Shown piece by piece: positions 21,854 through 30,526 of a stretch of DNA of 64,000 nt; within the stretch, counting starts at the first letter, position 1, and each line of letters opens with the position of its first letter. The position numbers and the translations under genes are program-made. The notes under the pieces were generated by a model. That model saw only the letters and a program-made list of their open reading frames with translations. It ran no database searches and was not told the origin of the DNA. Source of the stretch: a virus; the IMG/VR virus record IMGVR_UViG_3300011113_000642, positions 1-64,000 of that record; one strand, given 5' to 3'.

Positions 21854-22522
21854 TTACCGATAAGTAAAAAAACTTAAAAAACCAGATACCTCCTTATCAC
21901 CCGATTGGGTCTTTAATACTATATAAAGCTCGGGTTGATGTTTTAAAAATTCCTCCAACTTAGGAAGTATATTCATTGGCAAATTATCCAATAGAGTTTT
22001 TACCTCATCGGTTACAAATTTGTTAACATAAAATATTTCACCATTTGTGACAACCTTTTTAATACTAGATTTGATTAAATCAATAGATTCAAGGGTTTCT
22101 AATTTAAGTAAATCTTTAATTATTGGAGTTTCAACGACTATACTGATTTCTGGTGATATATAAATGCTTTCGGATTTTATGTTATTTCTATAACCAATAT
22201 CAGGAATAAAGACCGAAATGCGTTCATTATTAAAAATTAAGTTTAACTTTTCATCAACGCTTTTAGATCGTATTTGTAAAAATAAAAATTCAGCATCGGC
22301 CAAACAAAGATCCAAAACATTTATACCAATTGTGTTTGCTTTTAATAAGTCAACCATTGCACTTAAAGCTAATTTTTTATTATCTTCTTGTAAGATGATT
22401 GAAATATTTTTAGCATCTTTTACTTTAAAGGGTTGAAATTTTACAACCTTTTTAGCAAAAGGAAGTGTTGCTTCGTATGTTGGTAGTGCCTTCTGTAAAG
22501 ATTCAATCAAATTCATACTCAA
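21854..22522 (-). CDS. 26: Baseplate hub protein gp26
   Basis: A 222-residue protein (T4: 208) matching the T4 gp26 baseplate family: LPTYEATLPFAKKVVKFQPFKVKDAKNISIILQEDN, then LCLADAEFLFLQIRSKSVDEKL with strands expected for an Ig-like middle. In T4 gp26 takes part in hub assembly. The gene overlaps the preceding gp54/gp48-like gene by 4 nt (ATGA) and contains a slippery heptamer 7 codons before its stop leading into the gp51-like frame. This order resembles the two-frame tail assembly chaperones of other tailed phages. Confidence 0.85.
   Translation of the reverse strand: MSMNLIESLQKALPTYEATLPFAKKVVKFQPFKVKDAKNISIILQEDNKKLALSAMVDLLKANTIGINVLDLCLADAEFLFLQIRSKSVDEKLNLIFNNERISVFIPDIGYRNNIKSESIYISPEISIVVETPIIKDLLKLETLESIDLIKSSIKKVVTNGEIFYVNKFVTDEVKTLLDNLPMNILPKLEEFLKHQPELYIVLKTQSGDKEVSGFLSFFTYR
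21875..21895 (-). other. Candidate programmed -1 frameshift site
   Basis: Within codons 214-216 of gp26 the minus strand reads GGT TTT TTA, giving the heptamer T-TTT-TTA (21881-21875) in the correct phase for -1 slippage. AAGGAGGT lies at 21895-21888; its GGAGG core ends 7 nt before the heptamer, comparable to the Shine-Dalgarno-like stimulator of E. coli dnaX. The -1 frame is open for 72 codons and encodes the gp51-like protein. No downstream hairpin was worked out. Confidence 0.6.
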
Positions 22523-23088
22523 AATCCTCTATTAAAATTAAAATCTCTGAATAATATCAAAACAGAGTATATGTTATACTCATTATTTTTTAACATTGAC
22601 ATTTCAATTGGCAATGTTTCAACTGGATAAATTTCAAAAAATGTAAAAGTTGCATTTGGTTCGCCATTTAAATCAAGTAAAGAAAGTTTCATTTGAGTAT
22701 TGGATATAAGCTCATCATAAAAACCTACTTGAAATGCTTGTTGCAAATTTCCTCTTTGTCTTCCACCAGAATACAGTGCATTAAACCATCGATCAAAAAA
22801 TGTGGTAATAAAATGATCATTTGTTATAGGAAATGACATTAAAATACCTTGAGGAAACTTTTGAGACCTAGGAACGGTTCTACCGGCCCCATAGCCTGCC
22901 AAGCTATCAGCAATACCATCGATGGCCCTAGAACCGATTGTAACACTAATGGGGTGGATCTCAGTGTTCTCGGGTGCTTGAATTACAGCTGGTAGGTTTG
23001 TAAAAGATAATGAAAATCTATTGGATCGTTGTAATCCATTGTGACGATCAAAAAAGTCTTTTATAAATGTTATTGAATTGTTAGCCAT
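22519..23088 (-). CDS. Baseplate/tail-tube junction protein (gp54/gp48-like)
   Basis: A 189-residue protein with the tail-tube fold style of T4-like baseplate-tube proteins: an N-terminus ITFIKDFFDRHNGLQRSNRFSLSFTNLP, a long loop, PISVTIGSRAIDG, FPQGILMSFPITNDHFITTFFDRWFNAL, and a C-terminal strand pair ending VLILFRDFNFNRGF. It is probably one of the two proteins (gp48, gp54) that start the tail tube on the baseplate. I used ATG 23088 because the only upstream alternative is a TTG inside the end of gene 4. It is the second gene of the minus-strand operon 4-54/48-26-51. Confidence 0.55.
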   Translation of the reverse strand: MANNSITFIKDFFDRHNGLQRSNRFSLSFTNLPAVIQAPENTEIHPISVTIGSRAIDGIADSLAGYGAGRTVPRSQKFPQGILMSFPITNDHFITTFFDRWFNALYSGGRQRGNLQQAFQVGFYDELISNTQMKLSLLDLNGEPNATFTFFEIYPVETLPIEMSMLKNNEYNIYSVLILFRDFNFNRGF

Positions 23089-23500
23089 TTGCAAATAACT
23101 CTTTTTCTGTCAAAATTTGAAAAGTAATTTTGTGTTTGTCACAATATTGTTTTGCGGCATTCCATTTTGCGTTATTAATAATCCAAGTTACTTTTTCTTT
23201 TTTTGAAGCGTTTTCTTTTAGCAAAGTTTGTTTTTTTGGTTTAACTTCAACCATCCAAGTTTGCTCTCCATTTGTTCCGTTAAATTGAATTAAAAAATCT
23301 GGATAATAATTGTGAACTTTTTTATCAATTGGATTTGTGTAAGGGATAGCAATTTCTTCGGAAGACCACTTAAGTACATTTGGATGGTCATCGCAAAATT
23401 TACAAACATTTCTTTCCCACAAAGATCTGCATACAATTTTTGATGCATCTCCTGCATACTTTTTAGGATTTTTGGGGTTAAATATAGTGCGATAGGCCAT
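23081..23500 (-). CDS. 4: Head completion protein gp4
   Basis: A 139-residue protein closely following T4 gp4 (50/65): RTIFNPKNPKKYAGDASKIVCRSLWERNVCKFCDDHPNVLKWSSEEIAIPYTNPIDKKVHNYYPDF. The family has a TnsA-like nuclease fold; residues W-E-R, S-E-E, D-F and the later E-V-K-P-K make up the putative catalytic set. gp4 acts after DNA packaging to make heads competent for tail joining. The late box TCTAAATA is 5 nt from the ATG, so this operon should start with a leaderless message. Its 3' end overlaps the next start by 8 nt. Confidence 0.92.
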   Translation of the reverse strand: MAYRTIFNPKNPKKYAGDASKIVCRSLWERNVCKFCDDHPNVLKWSSEEIAIPYTNPIDKKVHNYYPDFLIQFNGTNGEQTWMVEVKPKKQTLLKENASKKEKVTWIINNAKWNAAKQYCDKHKITFQILTEKELFANG

Positions 23501-23505
23501 CCCAA

Positions 23506-23513
23506 TATTTAGA
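23506..23513 (-). promoter_or_regulatory. Late promoter variant (TCTAAATA), leaderless
   Basis: Minus-strand box followed by 5 nt (TTGGG) and the ATG of gene 4 at 23500. It lies back to back with the plus-strand late box at 23521-23528. Confidence 0.75.
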
Positions 23514-23520
23514 TAAATTC

Positions 23521-23528
23521 TCTAAATA
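23521..23528 (+). promoter_or_regulatory. Late promoter variant (TCTAAATA)
   Basis: Plus-strand box 7 nt before the ATG at 23536, giving a predicted 2-nt leader. With the box at 23506 it makes a divergent late promoter pair. Confidence 0.7.
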
Positions 23529-23535
23529 TTCATAT

Positions 23536-24342
23536 ATGGCAACAGTTTTCTATTATCCTTCAGGAATACGGGCCGCAGAACAGCCACTTTGGTTGTCTTT
23601 TTATTCTGCTCCCTATTCATTAATAAATGATGAAAGAGGTAGAGCTGGTGTAATCAATCGCCATCAACTCCGCATTGATTTACCAATGCCAAGAGAACCG
23701 GGTTACTTGGTCTCTCACGAATTTGGTGAAAGCAATAACAATCCAGTTGGTCCAATGTTAACCGCAGCTGGAATTGCTAATGCCGGTGGTGGTGCTGGCG
23801 GAGCTATCAATGTTTTAAAACGTAAACTCCAACCTGCCACATATTATTGGGAACGTATGTTTGCTACCACCACTTACCGTCGATTCAGCAATATTGCAGA
23901 AGCTACGATGGTTTCAGAAGGAAGAAAAAAATACTTTTTTCAATACTTGTTTGTTCCTAAAAATAACGAAGAATCGGTTCAAGTTGAACAAATTGTTGGG
24001 TCGTTTAGAAAAGCATCTTATCCAGCGGTTGCAAGTGGTTTACCAGAAAGATCTTATCCACAAAATTTGTGGGCAATGGTTGTTTGGCCAGGAAACGCAA
24101 CGGCCTTCGGTGGAGCACAAAACTTAACTGCCAATTGGTTGGGCGAACCTTTGGTGTGTGTTTTAGAAACAGTTAAAGTTCAAAAAAATGATGAAACCGA
24201 TCCTGTAATTCGTCTTTTGCCAAATGGTGCACCATCACTAACTATGTTAGGTTTAGTATTCTCTGAATTTGAAACCGGAACATACGACCCACCATCCAAT
24301 CAAATATTGTCCAAATCAGAGATTTCATCCAAATACTTTTAA
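23536..24342 (+). CDS. Baseplate tail-tube cap-like protein (gp48-like)
   Basis: A 268-residue structural protein. Features: an N-terminal strand region (VFYYPSG, DERGRAGVINRHQLRIDLPMPREPGYLVSHEFGESNNNPVG), a small Gly/Ala-rich segment (about 75-95), then TFRRFSN-like and FFQYLFVPKN segments and a C-terminal strand set. The pattern of a tube-like fold with an internal Gly/Ala-rich loop resembles the gp48 proteins of T4-like phages from aquatic hosts. It is late, first in the plus-strand baseplate series. The assignment rests on layout and context and is tentative. Confidence 0.45.
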   Translation: MATVFYYPSGIRAAEQPLWLSFYSAPYSLINDERGRAGVINRHQLRIDLPMPREPGYLVSHEFGESNNNPVGPMLTAAGIANAGGGAGGAINVLKRKLQPATYYWERMFATTTYRRFSNIAEATMVSEGRKKYFFQYLFVPKNNEESVQVEQIVGSFRKASYPAVASGLPERSYPQNLWAMVVWPGNATAFGGAQNLTANWLGEPLVCVLETVKVQKNDETDPVIRLLPNGAPSLTMLGLVFSEFETGTYDPPSNQILSKSEISSKYF

Positions 24343-24356
24343 CAGCAGCTTAACCA

Positions 24357-25199
24357 ATGAAATTTTTTAGTAATTTACCAAAAATAACATTTTCTTCAAG
24401 TATAGGTAATTTTACTATATCTAATTTTTTTACTTATTTAAATGTTGAAAATATTTTTTTAGATGTATCAGATATTGTTATTGACAATAAAAATACTTTA
24501 GTGGAAGCTGGTTATAATACATACACCGATCCAAATACAATTTGGTCTTTTTTAGCTGCTAATGATACTATAAATCCTTTTGATTTATTAGCTGAAAATA
24601 CTGTTTTATTTGAAGAAGAAAATCAACAAAAAATTAACTTTCTTTTGTTCCCAACACAGGGTGCCACAACAGGGGGCACCGCATTTCCTATTGGAAGTAT
24701 TGTCGTTCCCTATGTTGGAAACACTGGAGGAACGGCTGCATATGGATCTACTGGCAATTTTGATTTAAATGGTCCATTTACCAGAATACAAAATACTTTG
24801 TTTTATGATGGTAATATGACCTCTGGAAAACAGTTTGGTGGAACCGGGGCATTTATTACTACGGGAACAACATATGACCAAGTTGTTGTTTTTAATCAAA
24901 ACTCTGATGGTTCTTATTCTTGGGGTGGAGTATTTTATACATCAAATAAAAAGGCTGCACCAGATGTAGTAGTTTATATTGAAGACGTTGAAGAAGGAAA
25001 AACTATTGTAAAGCAACAAAATTCTTCTAATATTACCGTTGATGAATTATTGGATACCGGCCCCACTTTGCTTTTTCAAAGTGCAGAAACTGTTACTGCA
25101 AAACAATTTGTTGATAATACTTCAAAGACTATTAAAGCCTATCCTACGAATACCTTGGGAACTCTGCGTTCCTCATTTATAACAGCTAAGTATAATTGA
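24357..25199 (+). CDS. Baseplate wedge protein, gp53-like
   Basis: A 280-residue protein. Residues about 10-85 (NFFTYLNVENIFLDVSDIVI, then YNTYTDPNTIWSFLAANDTINPFDLLAENTVLF) resemble T4 gp53, in which a short LysM-like region has the pattern W-x-x-L-x-x-x-N-x-x-x-x-P. The remainder is Gly/Thr-rich beta structure with no match. In T4, gp53 binds wedge units and triggers the star-shaped baseplate. It is followed after 1 nt by the hub-like gene. The assignment is moderate to low; it could be another wedge or hub adaptor. Confidence 0.4.
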   Translation: MKFFSNLPKITFSSSIGNFTISNFFTYLNVENIFLDVSDIVIDNKNTLVEAGYNTYTDPNTIWSFLAANDTINPFDLLAENTVLFEEENQQKINFLLFPTQGATTGGTAFPIGSIVVPYVGNTGGTAAYGSTGNFDLNGPFTRIQNTLFYDGNMTSGKQFGGTGAFITTGTTYDQVVVFNQNSDGSYSWGGVFYTSNKKAAPDVVVYIEDVEEGKTIVKQQNSSNITVDELLDTGPTLLFQSAETVTAKQFVDNTSKTIKAYPTNTLGTLRSSFITAKYN

Positions 25200-25200
25200 T

Positions 25201-27198
25201 ATGCCGAATATTGATAATAGATTTAATCCAGCTTATTCCACCATTCAAAAAATTCGTTTAAAGTCTTCAGTACTGGGTGAAGATACGGTATTGATTATAA
25301 ATGAATTAAATACGGAAAATAATAAAGTTTGTAGATTTGAACGTATTGAAATGGTAGAAAATATCAATGATTTGTGCCCAAGCGGTGTAATTTTGGTTTC
25401 CGATTTAGCTGATGTTGTTTCTTATATTGCAAATAATAAACTTGACACGATAGAAATTGATTTGTTTGATGGTGGAGCAAATAAAACTTGGTTATTTGAT
25501 ATAACAAGCATATCATATTCTAACAACGCAGTTAGTGTTGGCGATGATACGTTGGTATCTATTCATTTTACAAATAAATGGTATAAAAAATTATCAACAG
25601 AATCTTTAAATAATCTTCTTGGCTTTTATTCTCCTCAAGTTTTTAAGGTTAATGAATTTATAGATGAAGTAAAAACAAACGTTTTTGGTGTTACTAATTT
25701 GGATGATTATACTGGTTATAGCGACACGGCCTCAAATTATTTTTTGTATAAACCATTCAATCCTTATGAGGAAGGTGAAGAGCACGTTTCTGATGATACA
25801 TTTCAAATTCTTAATTATGTTGCGGCAAATGCAGTTGATGGAGATGGAGATCCTAATTTTTTCTTTTGGACGGGATTGGATGGAATTGTAAACTTCAAAT
25901 CATTTAAACGTTACTTTGATAAAGAGCCTTCATTTGATACAATAGATGATGATTTTAGACGAATTGGTGTATTTGAAGGAGATTCGGTCATTCAAGCATT
26001 GTCTGATGGAAAATTTTATAGAAAAGCATATTTTTTAGCAACCAATCCGGGTTTGCAATGGATTTCAAAAAATTATTACTATATTCGTAAAACTCCAAAA
26101 TATTTGGATGAACTTATCGGTTATTCTGGTGGTTCTGTTGTTAAACTAACTGGAACAATTGCCGAAAATCAAGCTATTAAAAATTTAGGTTTTCATTTTC
26201 AAGATGAAGGACAAAAATATAATATTGATGTAATTTCAATTAATGGAAGAGATGGTTTGACTGGCGCACCCAAAGGCGGTCAAGCCTTGGTACCACAAAA
26301 TTGGGGCTACTATGAAAGATACCATCCAGCCAACCACAAATCTCAAACAACTTTATTAAGTAATCAGATTGGCGTGGACGCAAATTATAAACAAATGGTG
26401 TTGATGGGTTTAAGTGGTTTTATGCCATTTTCCGATAGTCCCGATATGTGGAAAAACATGTTTGATTTAACACCCATACACCCAAACTATCCAAATGAAA
26501 GTGAAGCAGAGGGTCAAATAGTTGGTAATAATACAAATCTTCAAAAAGTAATACGAGTTAGACGCAAAACATTTGATAATGTTGGAACTGTGGGTGCTTC
26601 TGCCGATAATTTAGAGTTGATTAGAAATATAGAACTTCAAAACTTTGTTTTATACTCTTTATGCTGTATGGGTAAAAAAGAAGATTGTTTCTTTGCAGCC
26701 TTGACTAGATATGAAGAAGATAATTCTATAACCCAAGATCAAACAACAGCCAACATTCCAAAAAAATATCGATATAAATGGAATAAACTACAATTTGGGG
26801 GAGCTACCGGAGCATCTGGTTATTGTGCGTGTGGCAATAGTGGTGCTTCTGGTACTACTGGTGCACACATTGTAGAAAATTGGTGTCTCGATCCGTATAT
26901 CAGATCTGGTGAAACGCAAGACAGCAGTTGGGCCATTAATCTAAATGAACGTGGTTTAACTGCTTCACAATCATTACAGTATTTACCTCCCGGGTGGCTT
27001 CCAGTATCGACAACTTCAAGTTTTTATTATAGACCAATTGGTGCAAAGCAAAGTCCACCCGCAAAAGGATTGTCTGGAGAAAACATTTATCATATTGTAA
27101 GAATGTGCCGTGAACGAGTAGATGCAAATAATCTTGTAACATATTTTTGGGCAGAAAATGTCCTTGATGGAACTTGCTCTCAGGTGCAGGGGGGTTAA
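25201..27198 (+). CDS. Baseplate hub-like structural protein (gp27-like, enlarged)
   Basis: A 665-residue protein, much longer than T4 gp27 (391). The N-terminal 170 residues give two strand-rich barrels (TVLIINELNT..., TWLFDITSISYSNNAVSVGDDTLVSIHFTNKWYKKL). Then FKVNEFIDEVKTNVFG, NYFLYKPFNPYEEGEEH and FQILNYVAANAV...PNFFFWTGLDGIVNFKSF match the hub type I recall from aquatic T4-like phages. Late insertions include a Gly/Ser and Cys segment (GASGYCACGNSGASGTTGA, about 540-558). The hub joins tube, spike and wedges. The next gene begins 3 nt later and looks like a partner hub domain. Confidence 0.6.
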   Translation: MPNIDNRFNPAYSTIQKIRLKSSVLGEDTVLIINELNTENNKVCRFERIEMVENINDLCPSGVILVSDLADVVSYIANNKLDTIEIDLFDGGANKTWLFDITSISYSNNAVSVGDDTLVSIHFTNKWYKKLSTESLNNLLGFYSPQVFKVNEFIDEVKTNVFGVTNLDDYTGYSDTASNYFLYKPFNPYEEGEEHVSDDTFQILNYVAANAVDGDGDPNFFFWTGLDGIVNFKSFKRYFDKEPSFDTIDDDFRRIGVFEGDSVIQALSDGKFYRKAYFLATNPGLQWISKNYYYIRKTPKYLDELIGYSGGSVVKLTGTIAENQAIKNLGFHFQDEGQKYNIDVISINGRDGLTGAPKGGQALVPQNWGYYERYHPANHKSQTTLLSNQIGVDANYKQMVLMGLSGFMPFSDSPDMWKNMFDLTPIHPNYPNESEAEGQIVGNNTNLQKVIRVRRKTFDNVGTVGASADNLELIRNIELQNFVLYSLCCMGKKEDCFFAALTRYEEDNSITQDQTTANIPKKYRYKWNKLQFGGATGASGYCACGNSGASGTTGAHIVENWCLDPYIRSGETQDSSWAINLNERGLTASQSLQYLPPGWLPVSTTSSFYYRPIGAKQSPPAKGLSGENIYHIVRMCRERVDANNLVTYFWAENVLDGTCSQVQGG

Positions 27199-27201
27199 TA
27201 T

Positions 27202-27966
27202 ATGGCTAGTAAAACAAATCAAATTGTTATTCACGGGTCAAATGACTCATATGACGCAATAACTCCCATAAGCAGTCGCCCAATATATGAATGTGCAAAT
27301 GCCAAAATTACTAGAGGAGTAACATCAGCGCCGGCTAGCATAGAAGCATGTTTAGCGTCTTTTCCAGAAGTTAAAAAAATAGCTGATGCAATCGGATTTA
27401 CAGCCTCCAATATTTGGTATGGTAATACAGCTTGCCCCGAAGGTATTTCGGGTGGAACTGGCCCATTTAATTTATTATTGGATACCAATTCTTTAGAATG
27501 TCAAAATATTGTAAAAGATCTTGGAACAGAATGGATGGGGTGTCTTTGGGGAACACCAAATGCAACTTATAGTTGTATTTGCCCAGAAGTAAAAAGCAAA
27601 TATGAAGCCTATATTAAACTTCGCTTAAATGTGGCTTCCTTTTGGGCGACTCCCGTAGAAACTCCTGTAAAACGAGCAGAGTTTTTAGATGCGTTAAAAT
27701 ATTCTTCTAAAATTACAGCAACAATTGCTGGTGATTTTTCTCTAAAATTGGGGCAGTTAATCTATATTAAATTGACTGCAATGAATAAAACGGGCGTAGC
27801 AGAAACCGAATCATATATGACTGGTTATTATTATATTGTTGGTTTAAAACATGTAATAACCAATTCTGGAACACATGAAACTGCAGTGGCTTTATCAAAT
27901 ATTGCTCTGGTAGATTCGACACCAATAAATCCTACAGATCCAGAATCTAGATATCCATATTATTAA
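27202..27966 (+). CDS. Second baseplate hub component
   Basis: A 254-residue protein. The C-terminal third (about 165-240: ITATIAGDFSLKLGQLIYIKL, then YMTGYYYIVGLKHVITNSGTHETAVALS) shows the strand pattern of contractile-tail hub proteins such as gpD of P2 and gp27, where G-x-Y-x-I-x-x-I-x-H precedes T-x-x-x-L. The N-terminal part has several Cys (CANAK, EACLASF, TACPEG, CICPE), perhaps for metal. It is co-transcribed with the 665-residue hub protein and probably forms one structure with it. Confidence 0.5.
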   Translation: MASKTNQIVIHGSNDSYDAITPISSRPIYECANAKITRGVTSAPASIEACLASFPEVKKIADAIGFTASNIWYGNTACPEGISGGTGPFNLLLDTNSLECQNIVKDLGTEWMGCLWGTPNATYSCICPEVKSKYEAYIKLRLNVASFWATPVETPVKRAEFLDALKYSSKITATIAGDFSLKLGQLIYIKLTAMNKTGVAETESYMTGYYYIVGLKHVITNSGTHETAVALSNIALVDSTPINPTDPESRYPYY

Positions 27967-27974
27967 TCTAAATA
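27967..27974 (+). promoter_or_regulatory. Late promoter variant (TCTAAATA), leaderless
   Basis: Box followed by five T and the ATG of gene 25 at 27980. Confidence 0.75.
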
Positions 27975-27979
27975 TTTTT

Positions 27980-28360
27980 ATGAGTAAAAAAGACTTTTCA
28001 ATATTATTTGAAAAAGTTGCCACCACATCTGGTACAAAAGATATAGCCTTGGTCAAAGGTTATAATGCGTATGCCCAATATATTGAAAATATTCTTAAAA
28101 CTCAAAAAGGTGAAATTATTTCAAATATGAGTCTCGGGTCTGATTACTATAATTACATTTTTGAAGGAACCGCCAACCGAGGAGCAATTGAAAGCTCTCT
28201 GGCGGCTTATATTTCTTCTGCAATCAAAAATATTTTTAATGTCCGCGTAACATTAAAAGTAGCTACCGAATCTTATTTTGAATTTTTAATCAACTATGAT
28301 ATTTCTGATGGGATTAATAAAATTTCAAATGCCAGCACTTTTATTGAAGTAGAGCTATAA
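27980..28360 (+). CDS. 25: Baseplate wedge protein gp25
   Basis: A 126-residue protein (T4: 132) of the gp25 family, found in the baseplates of all contractile injection systems. Seen: KDIALVKGYNAYAQYIENILKTQKGEIISNMSLGSDYYNYIFEG followed by a strand-helix-strand core (AAYISSAIKNIFNVRVTLKVAT). The E-x-x-S-N-M-x-x-G-S segment is the usual family landmark. gp25 forms the core bundle with gp6 and gp53 and touches the first sheath ring. Its stop overlaps the start of gene 6 by 1 nt. Late leaderless promoter. Confidence 0.93.
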   Translation: MSKKDFSILFEKVATTSGTKDIALVKGYNAYAQYIENILKTQKGEIISNMSLGSDYYNYIFEGTANRGAIESSLAAYISSAIKNIFNVRVTLKVATESYFEFLINYDISDGINKISNASTFIEVEL

Positions 28361-29439
28361 TGACATATCAACTTTCTAATTTAAACGTGGCCTCTTTAGA
28401 TTTTGATGATATTAAAACATCATTGATTTCTTTTTTACGTTCACAACCAGATTTAGCAGATATTGATTTTGACAACGATGCTAGCGCAGCAAACTTGCTT
28501 ATTAATATTTTAGCTACAGCAACGGCGTATAATGGGGTTTATGCACAATTTGGTTTTGTAAATTCTTTTGCAACAACAACCACACTTTTAAATAGCCTTT
28601 TGGGCATAGCTGCAAACAATTCTATTTTACTAGCACCTGTTCAGAGTGCCACTTCAACACGAACAATTACAGCTAGTGGGGCCACATTAGAGCCCTATAC
28701 AACGTTTAGAGCCATCAACCCATCGGGGGCTCAAACTTACTTTTATAATGTTGAACAAGTTCCAAATAATACAAGTAAGTCTATTACATTATATGCTGGT
28801 TCAAATGCTGTTAGCTACACAAATTATGATTACACAACCCAGTCTTGCCAGCTTCCATATAATGTTGATCCGAGAACAATTACTTTTTATGAAAATGTGT
28901 CTGGTACAACATTGGTAAATCAGTGGACAAGAGTAGATAAAGGTACCACTTCGACCACTAATAATAATAAAACATTTACTGTAATTAACGGGCCGCAGGG
29001 TTACATTGTAACAAACAACTTTTTAACCTCACAGACTATTGCGACCTCCAGCACAGTTCTTATTCAAGCTGTGACTTCCAATGGCACTCTTGGAAATGAG
29101 GCTACAATAAGCCCAGCAACAAATACAATTTTTGCAACAAGCGAATCTCCGTTTGGTGGATATAATTTGATTTCGGTAACACAAGCCCGATATAAACTTT
29201 TATTTAATGCAACTGGTCAAGATCGTTGTGTAACAATAAACGATTATGTAAATGCAATTTTAAGTTCTGGTATTAGTGGAACCAGTGATATAACAAAAAT
29301 TATAGTGCAAGCAGACTGCTGTATTCCAGGAAAAGTAAAAATATATGTTGATGGTTTGTCCAGCGCGGGACAAGCGCAATTGTTACTATACTTACAACCA
29401 AAAATTATAGTTGGCACTAATTTATCTTACGAACAATGA
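28360..29439 (+). CDS. 6: Baseplate wedge protein gp6 (short form)
   Basis: A 359-residue baseplate J/gp6-family protein; T4 gp6 has 660. The N-terminus SLDFDDIKTSLISFLRSQPDLADIDFDNDASAANLLINILATATAYNGVYAQF is typical, with helices joining gp25 and gp53. A strand-rich middle follows, and a C-terminal YKLLFNATGQDRCVTINDYVNAIL...GKVKIYVDGL as in J-type proteins, which then ends early. gp6 dimers form the inner baseplate ring. The short length suggests a simpler baseplate than in T4. It overlaps both neighbours by 1-4 nt. Confidence 0.88.
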   Translation: MTYQLSNLNVASLDFDDIKTSLISFLRSQPDLADIDFDNDASAANLLINILATATAYNGVYAQFGFVNSFATTTTLLNSLLGIAANNSILLAPVQSATSTRTITASGATLEPYTTFRAINPSGAQTYFYNVEQVPNNTSKSITLYAGSNAVSYTNYDYTTQSCQLPYNVDPRTITFYENVSGTTLVNQWTRVDKGTTSTTNNNKTFTVINGPQGYIVTNNFLTSQTIATSSTVLIQAVTSNGTLGNEATISPATNTIFATSESPFGGYNLISVTQARYKLLFNATGQDRCVTINDYVNAILSSGISGTSDITKIIVQADCCIPGKVKIYVDGLSSAGQAQLLLYLQPKIIVGTNLSYEQ

Positions 29440-30071
29440 TCACAGTATTCAACAATCAAAAAATTTCACTAGAAACCAAGATTAATTTATTGGTTGCGCG
29501 TGCTGCGGAATTAGCTGGCAGCGAATTTGAAAATCTTAATACAACCAAGTGGTTGGGTGATAATTTAACAGTTGAGTCTTTGTTTCAAGAATGGATAATT
29601 AAAGAATATAAAGCCAACACATCTAATGTAACTATTGTTCCAATTATTAAAAACTATTTAAGATGGCTTTTTAGTTTAGAATATGGCTATGGTGCCCAAT
29701 TAAATTGGGAAAATATTCGTGTTCCTTTGTTTATGAACTCTTTGTTTTTGGAAGCTTTAGCCGATTTTTATTTTCCAAATGCAAACTTTTCTCAAGAACC
29801 ATTAAAGTCTAAACTTCCAAATATTAGAAAGTTTGCCACCAAAGTAGATGATAATTATTTTAATGTAAAAGGGACCCCACAAGCCATTAAATACGTTATA
29901 TGTGCCTTATTGGGATTTAATGTGACGGATGTATATGTTATTACAACTACATATGCAAATTTTCAAATTAGTGTTGCAAGCGCCCAGTTAAATAATTTAA
30001 AAACTTTTGATTCTTTCTTAAAAACTTATGTATATCCTGCCGGGTCTGTTGTAAATTATACAACTTTTTAA
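29436..30071 (+). CDS. Baseplate wedge protein (tail protein I/gp7-like)
   Basis: A 211-residue protein in the place where gpI of P2-like phages, or the gp7 arm of T4, follows the J/gp6 protein. Seen: a helical N-terminus, IKNYLRWLFSLEYGYGAQLNWE, and FFDNYFNVKGTPQAIKYVICALLGFNVTDVYV-like text (about residues 137-168), matching the K-G-T-P-x-A-I-x-x-x-L motif of tail protein I. Its start overlaps the stop of gene 6 (ATGA). It probably forms the wedge arm linking fibres to the baseplate. T4 gp7 is far longer (1,032), so this is a minimal version. Confidence 0.55.
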   Translation: MITVFNNQKISLETKINLLVARAAELAGSEFENLNTTKWLGDNLTVESLFQEWIIKEYKANTSNVTIVPIIKNYLRWLFSLEYGYGAQLNWENIRVPLFMNSLFLEALADFYFPNANFSQEPLKSKLPNIRKFATKVDDNYFNVKGTPQAIKYVICALLGFNVTDVYVITTTYANFQISVASAQLNNLKTFDSFLKTYVYPAGSVVNYTTF

Positions 30072-30073
30072 TT

Positions 30074-30526
30074 ATGATTAGTAAAATGATTATGTATGCT
30101 GCCTCCCTCGCATCCCGGGGGATTGGTAACAAGAAAACAGATATACCAACAAAGCAACTTAGAGTTTTATCTTGTTTTGGTGGTGTCTCAATTGAAAGTG
30201 CTTGTCCATTTTTAGCAAAATCTCAGCAGGATTCTACCAGACATTTTTGTACTAAATGTGGTTGTGGAGATAAACAAAGTACTTGGCTTATCCAAGAAGG
30301 AGACGAATATTCCAAGCTGGATTATCCCGTATTAAATTGTCCAATGAAAATGCCGGGATTTAGCAATTATGACCCAAATTTTTATACACAAGAAACTAAA
30401 GCAAGAAAACAGCAAATTGAAAATTTGAATCCAGAACAACTTTCAGTGATCCAAGTCACCATAGGTGCCAGTGAAACTAAAGAAAAGTTGATGGAAGAAA
30501 TAAATAAGGTTATTGAAAATACATAA
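30074..30526 (+). CDS. Cys-rich conserved phage protein
   Basis: A 150-residue protein with Cys at LSCFGG, ESACPF, HFCTKCGCGD and LNCPMKM, a spacing fit for a zinc site or an iron-sulfur cluster. I recall similar proteins (SRGLxNKKxDxxTKQLRVLSCFG) next to baseplate or neck genes in aquatic T4-like phages, without known function. The C-terminal 40 residues are helical and charged. Its location between wedge and neck genes suggests a virion part or assembly factor with a bound metal. Confidence 0.6.
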   Translation: MISKMIMYAASLASRGIGNKKTDIPTKQLRVLSCFGGVSIESACPFLAKSQQDSTRHFCTKCGCGDKQSTWLIQEGDEYSKLDYPVLNCPMKMPGFSNYDPNFYTQETKARKQQIENLNPEQLSVIQVTIGASETKEKLMEEINKVIENT

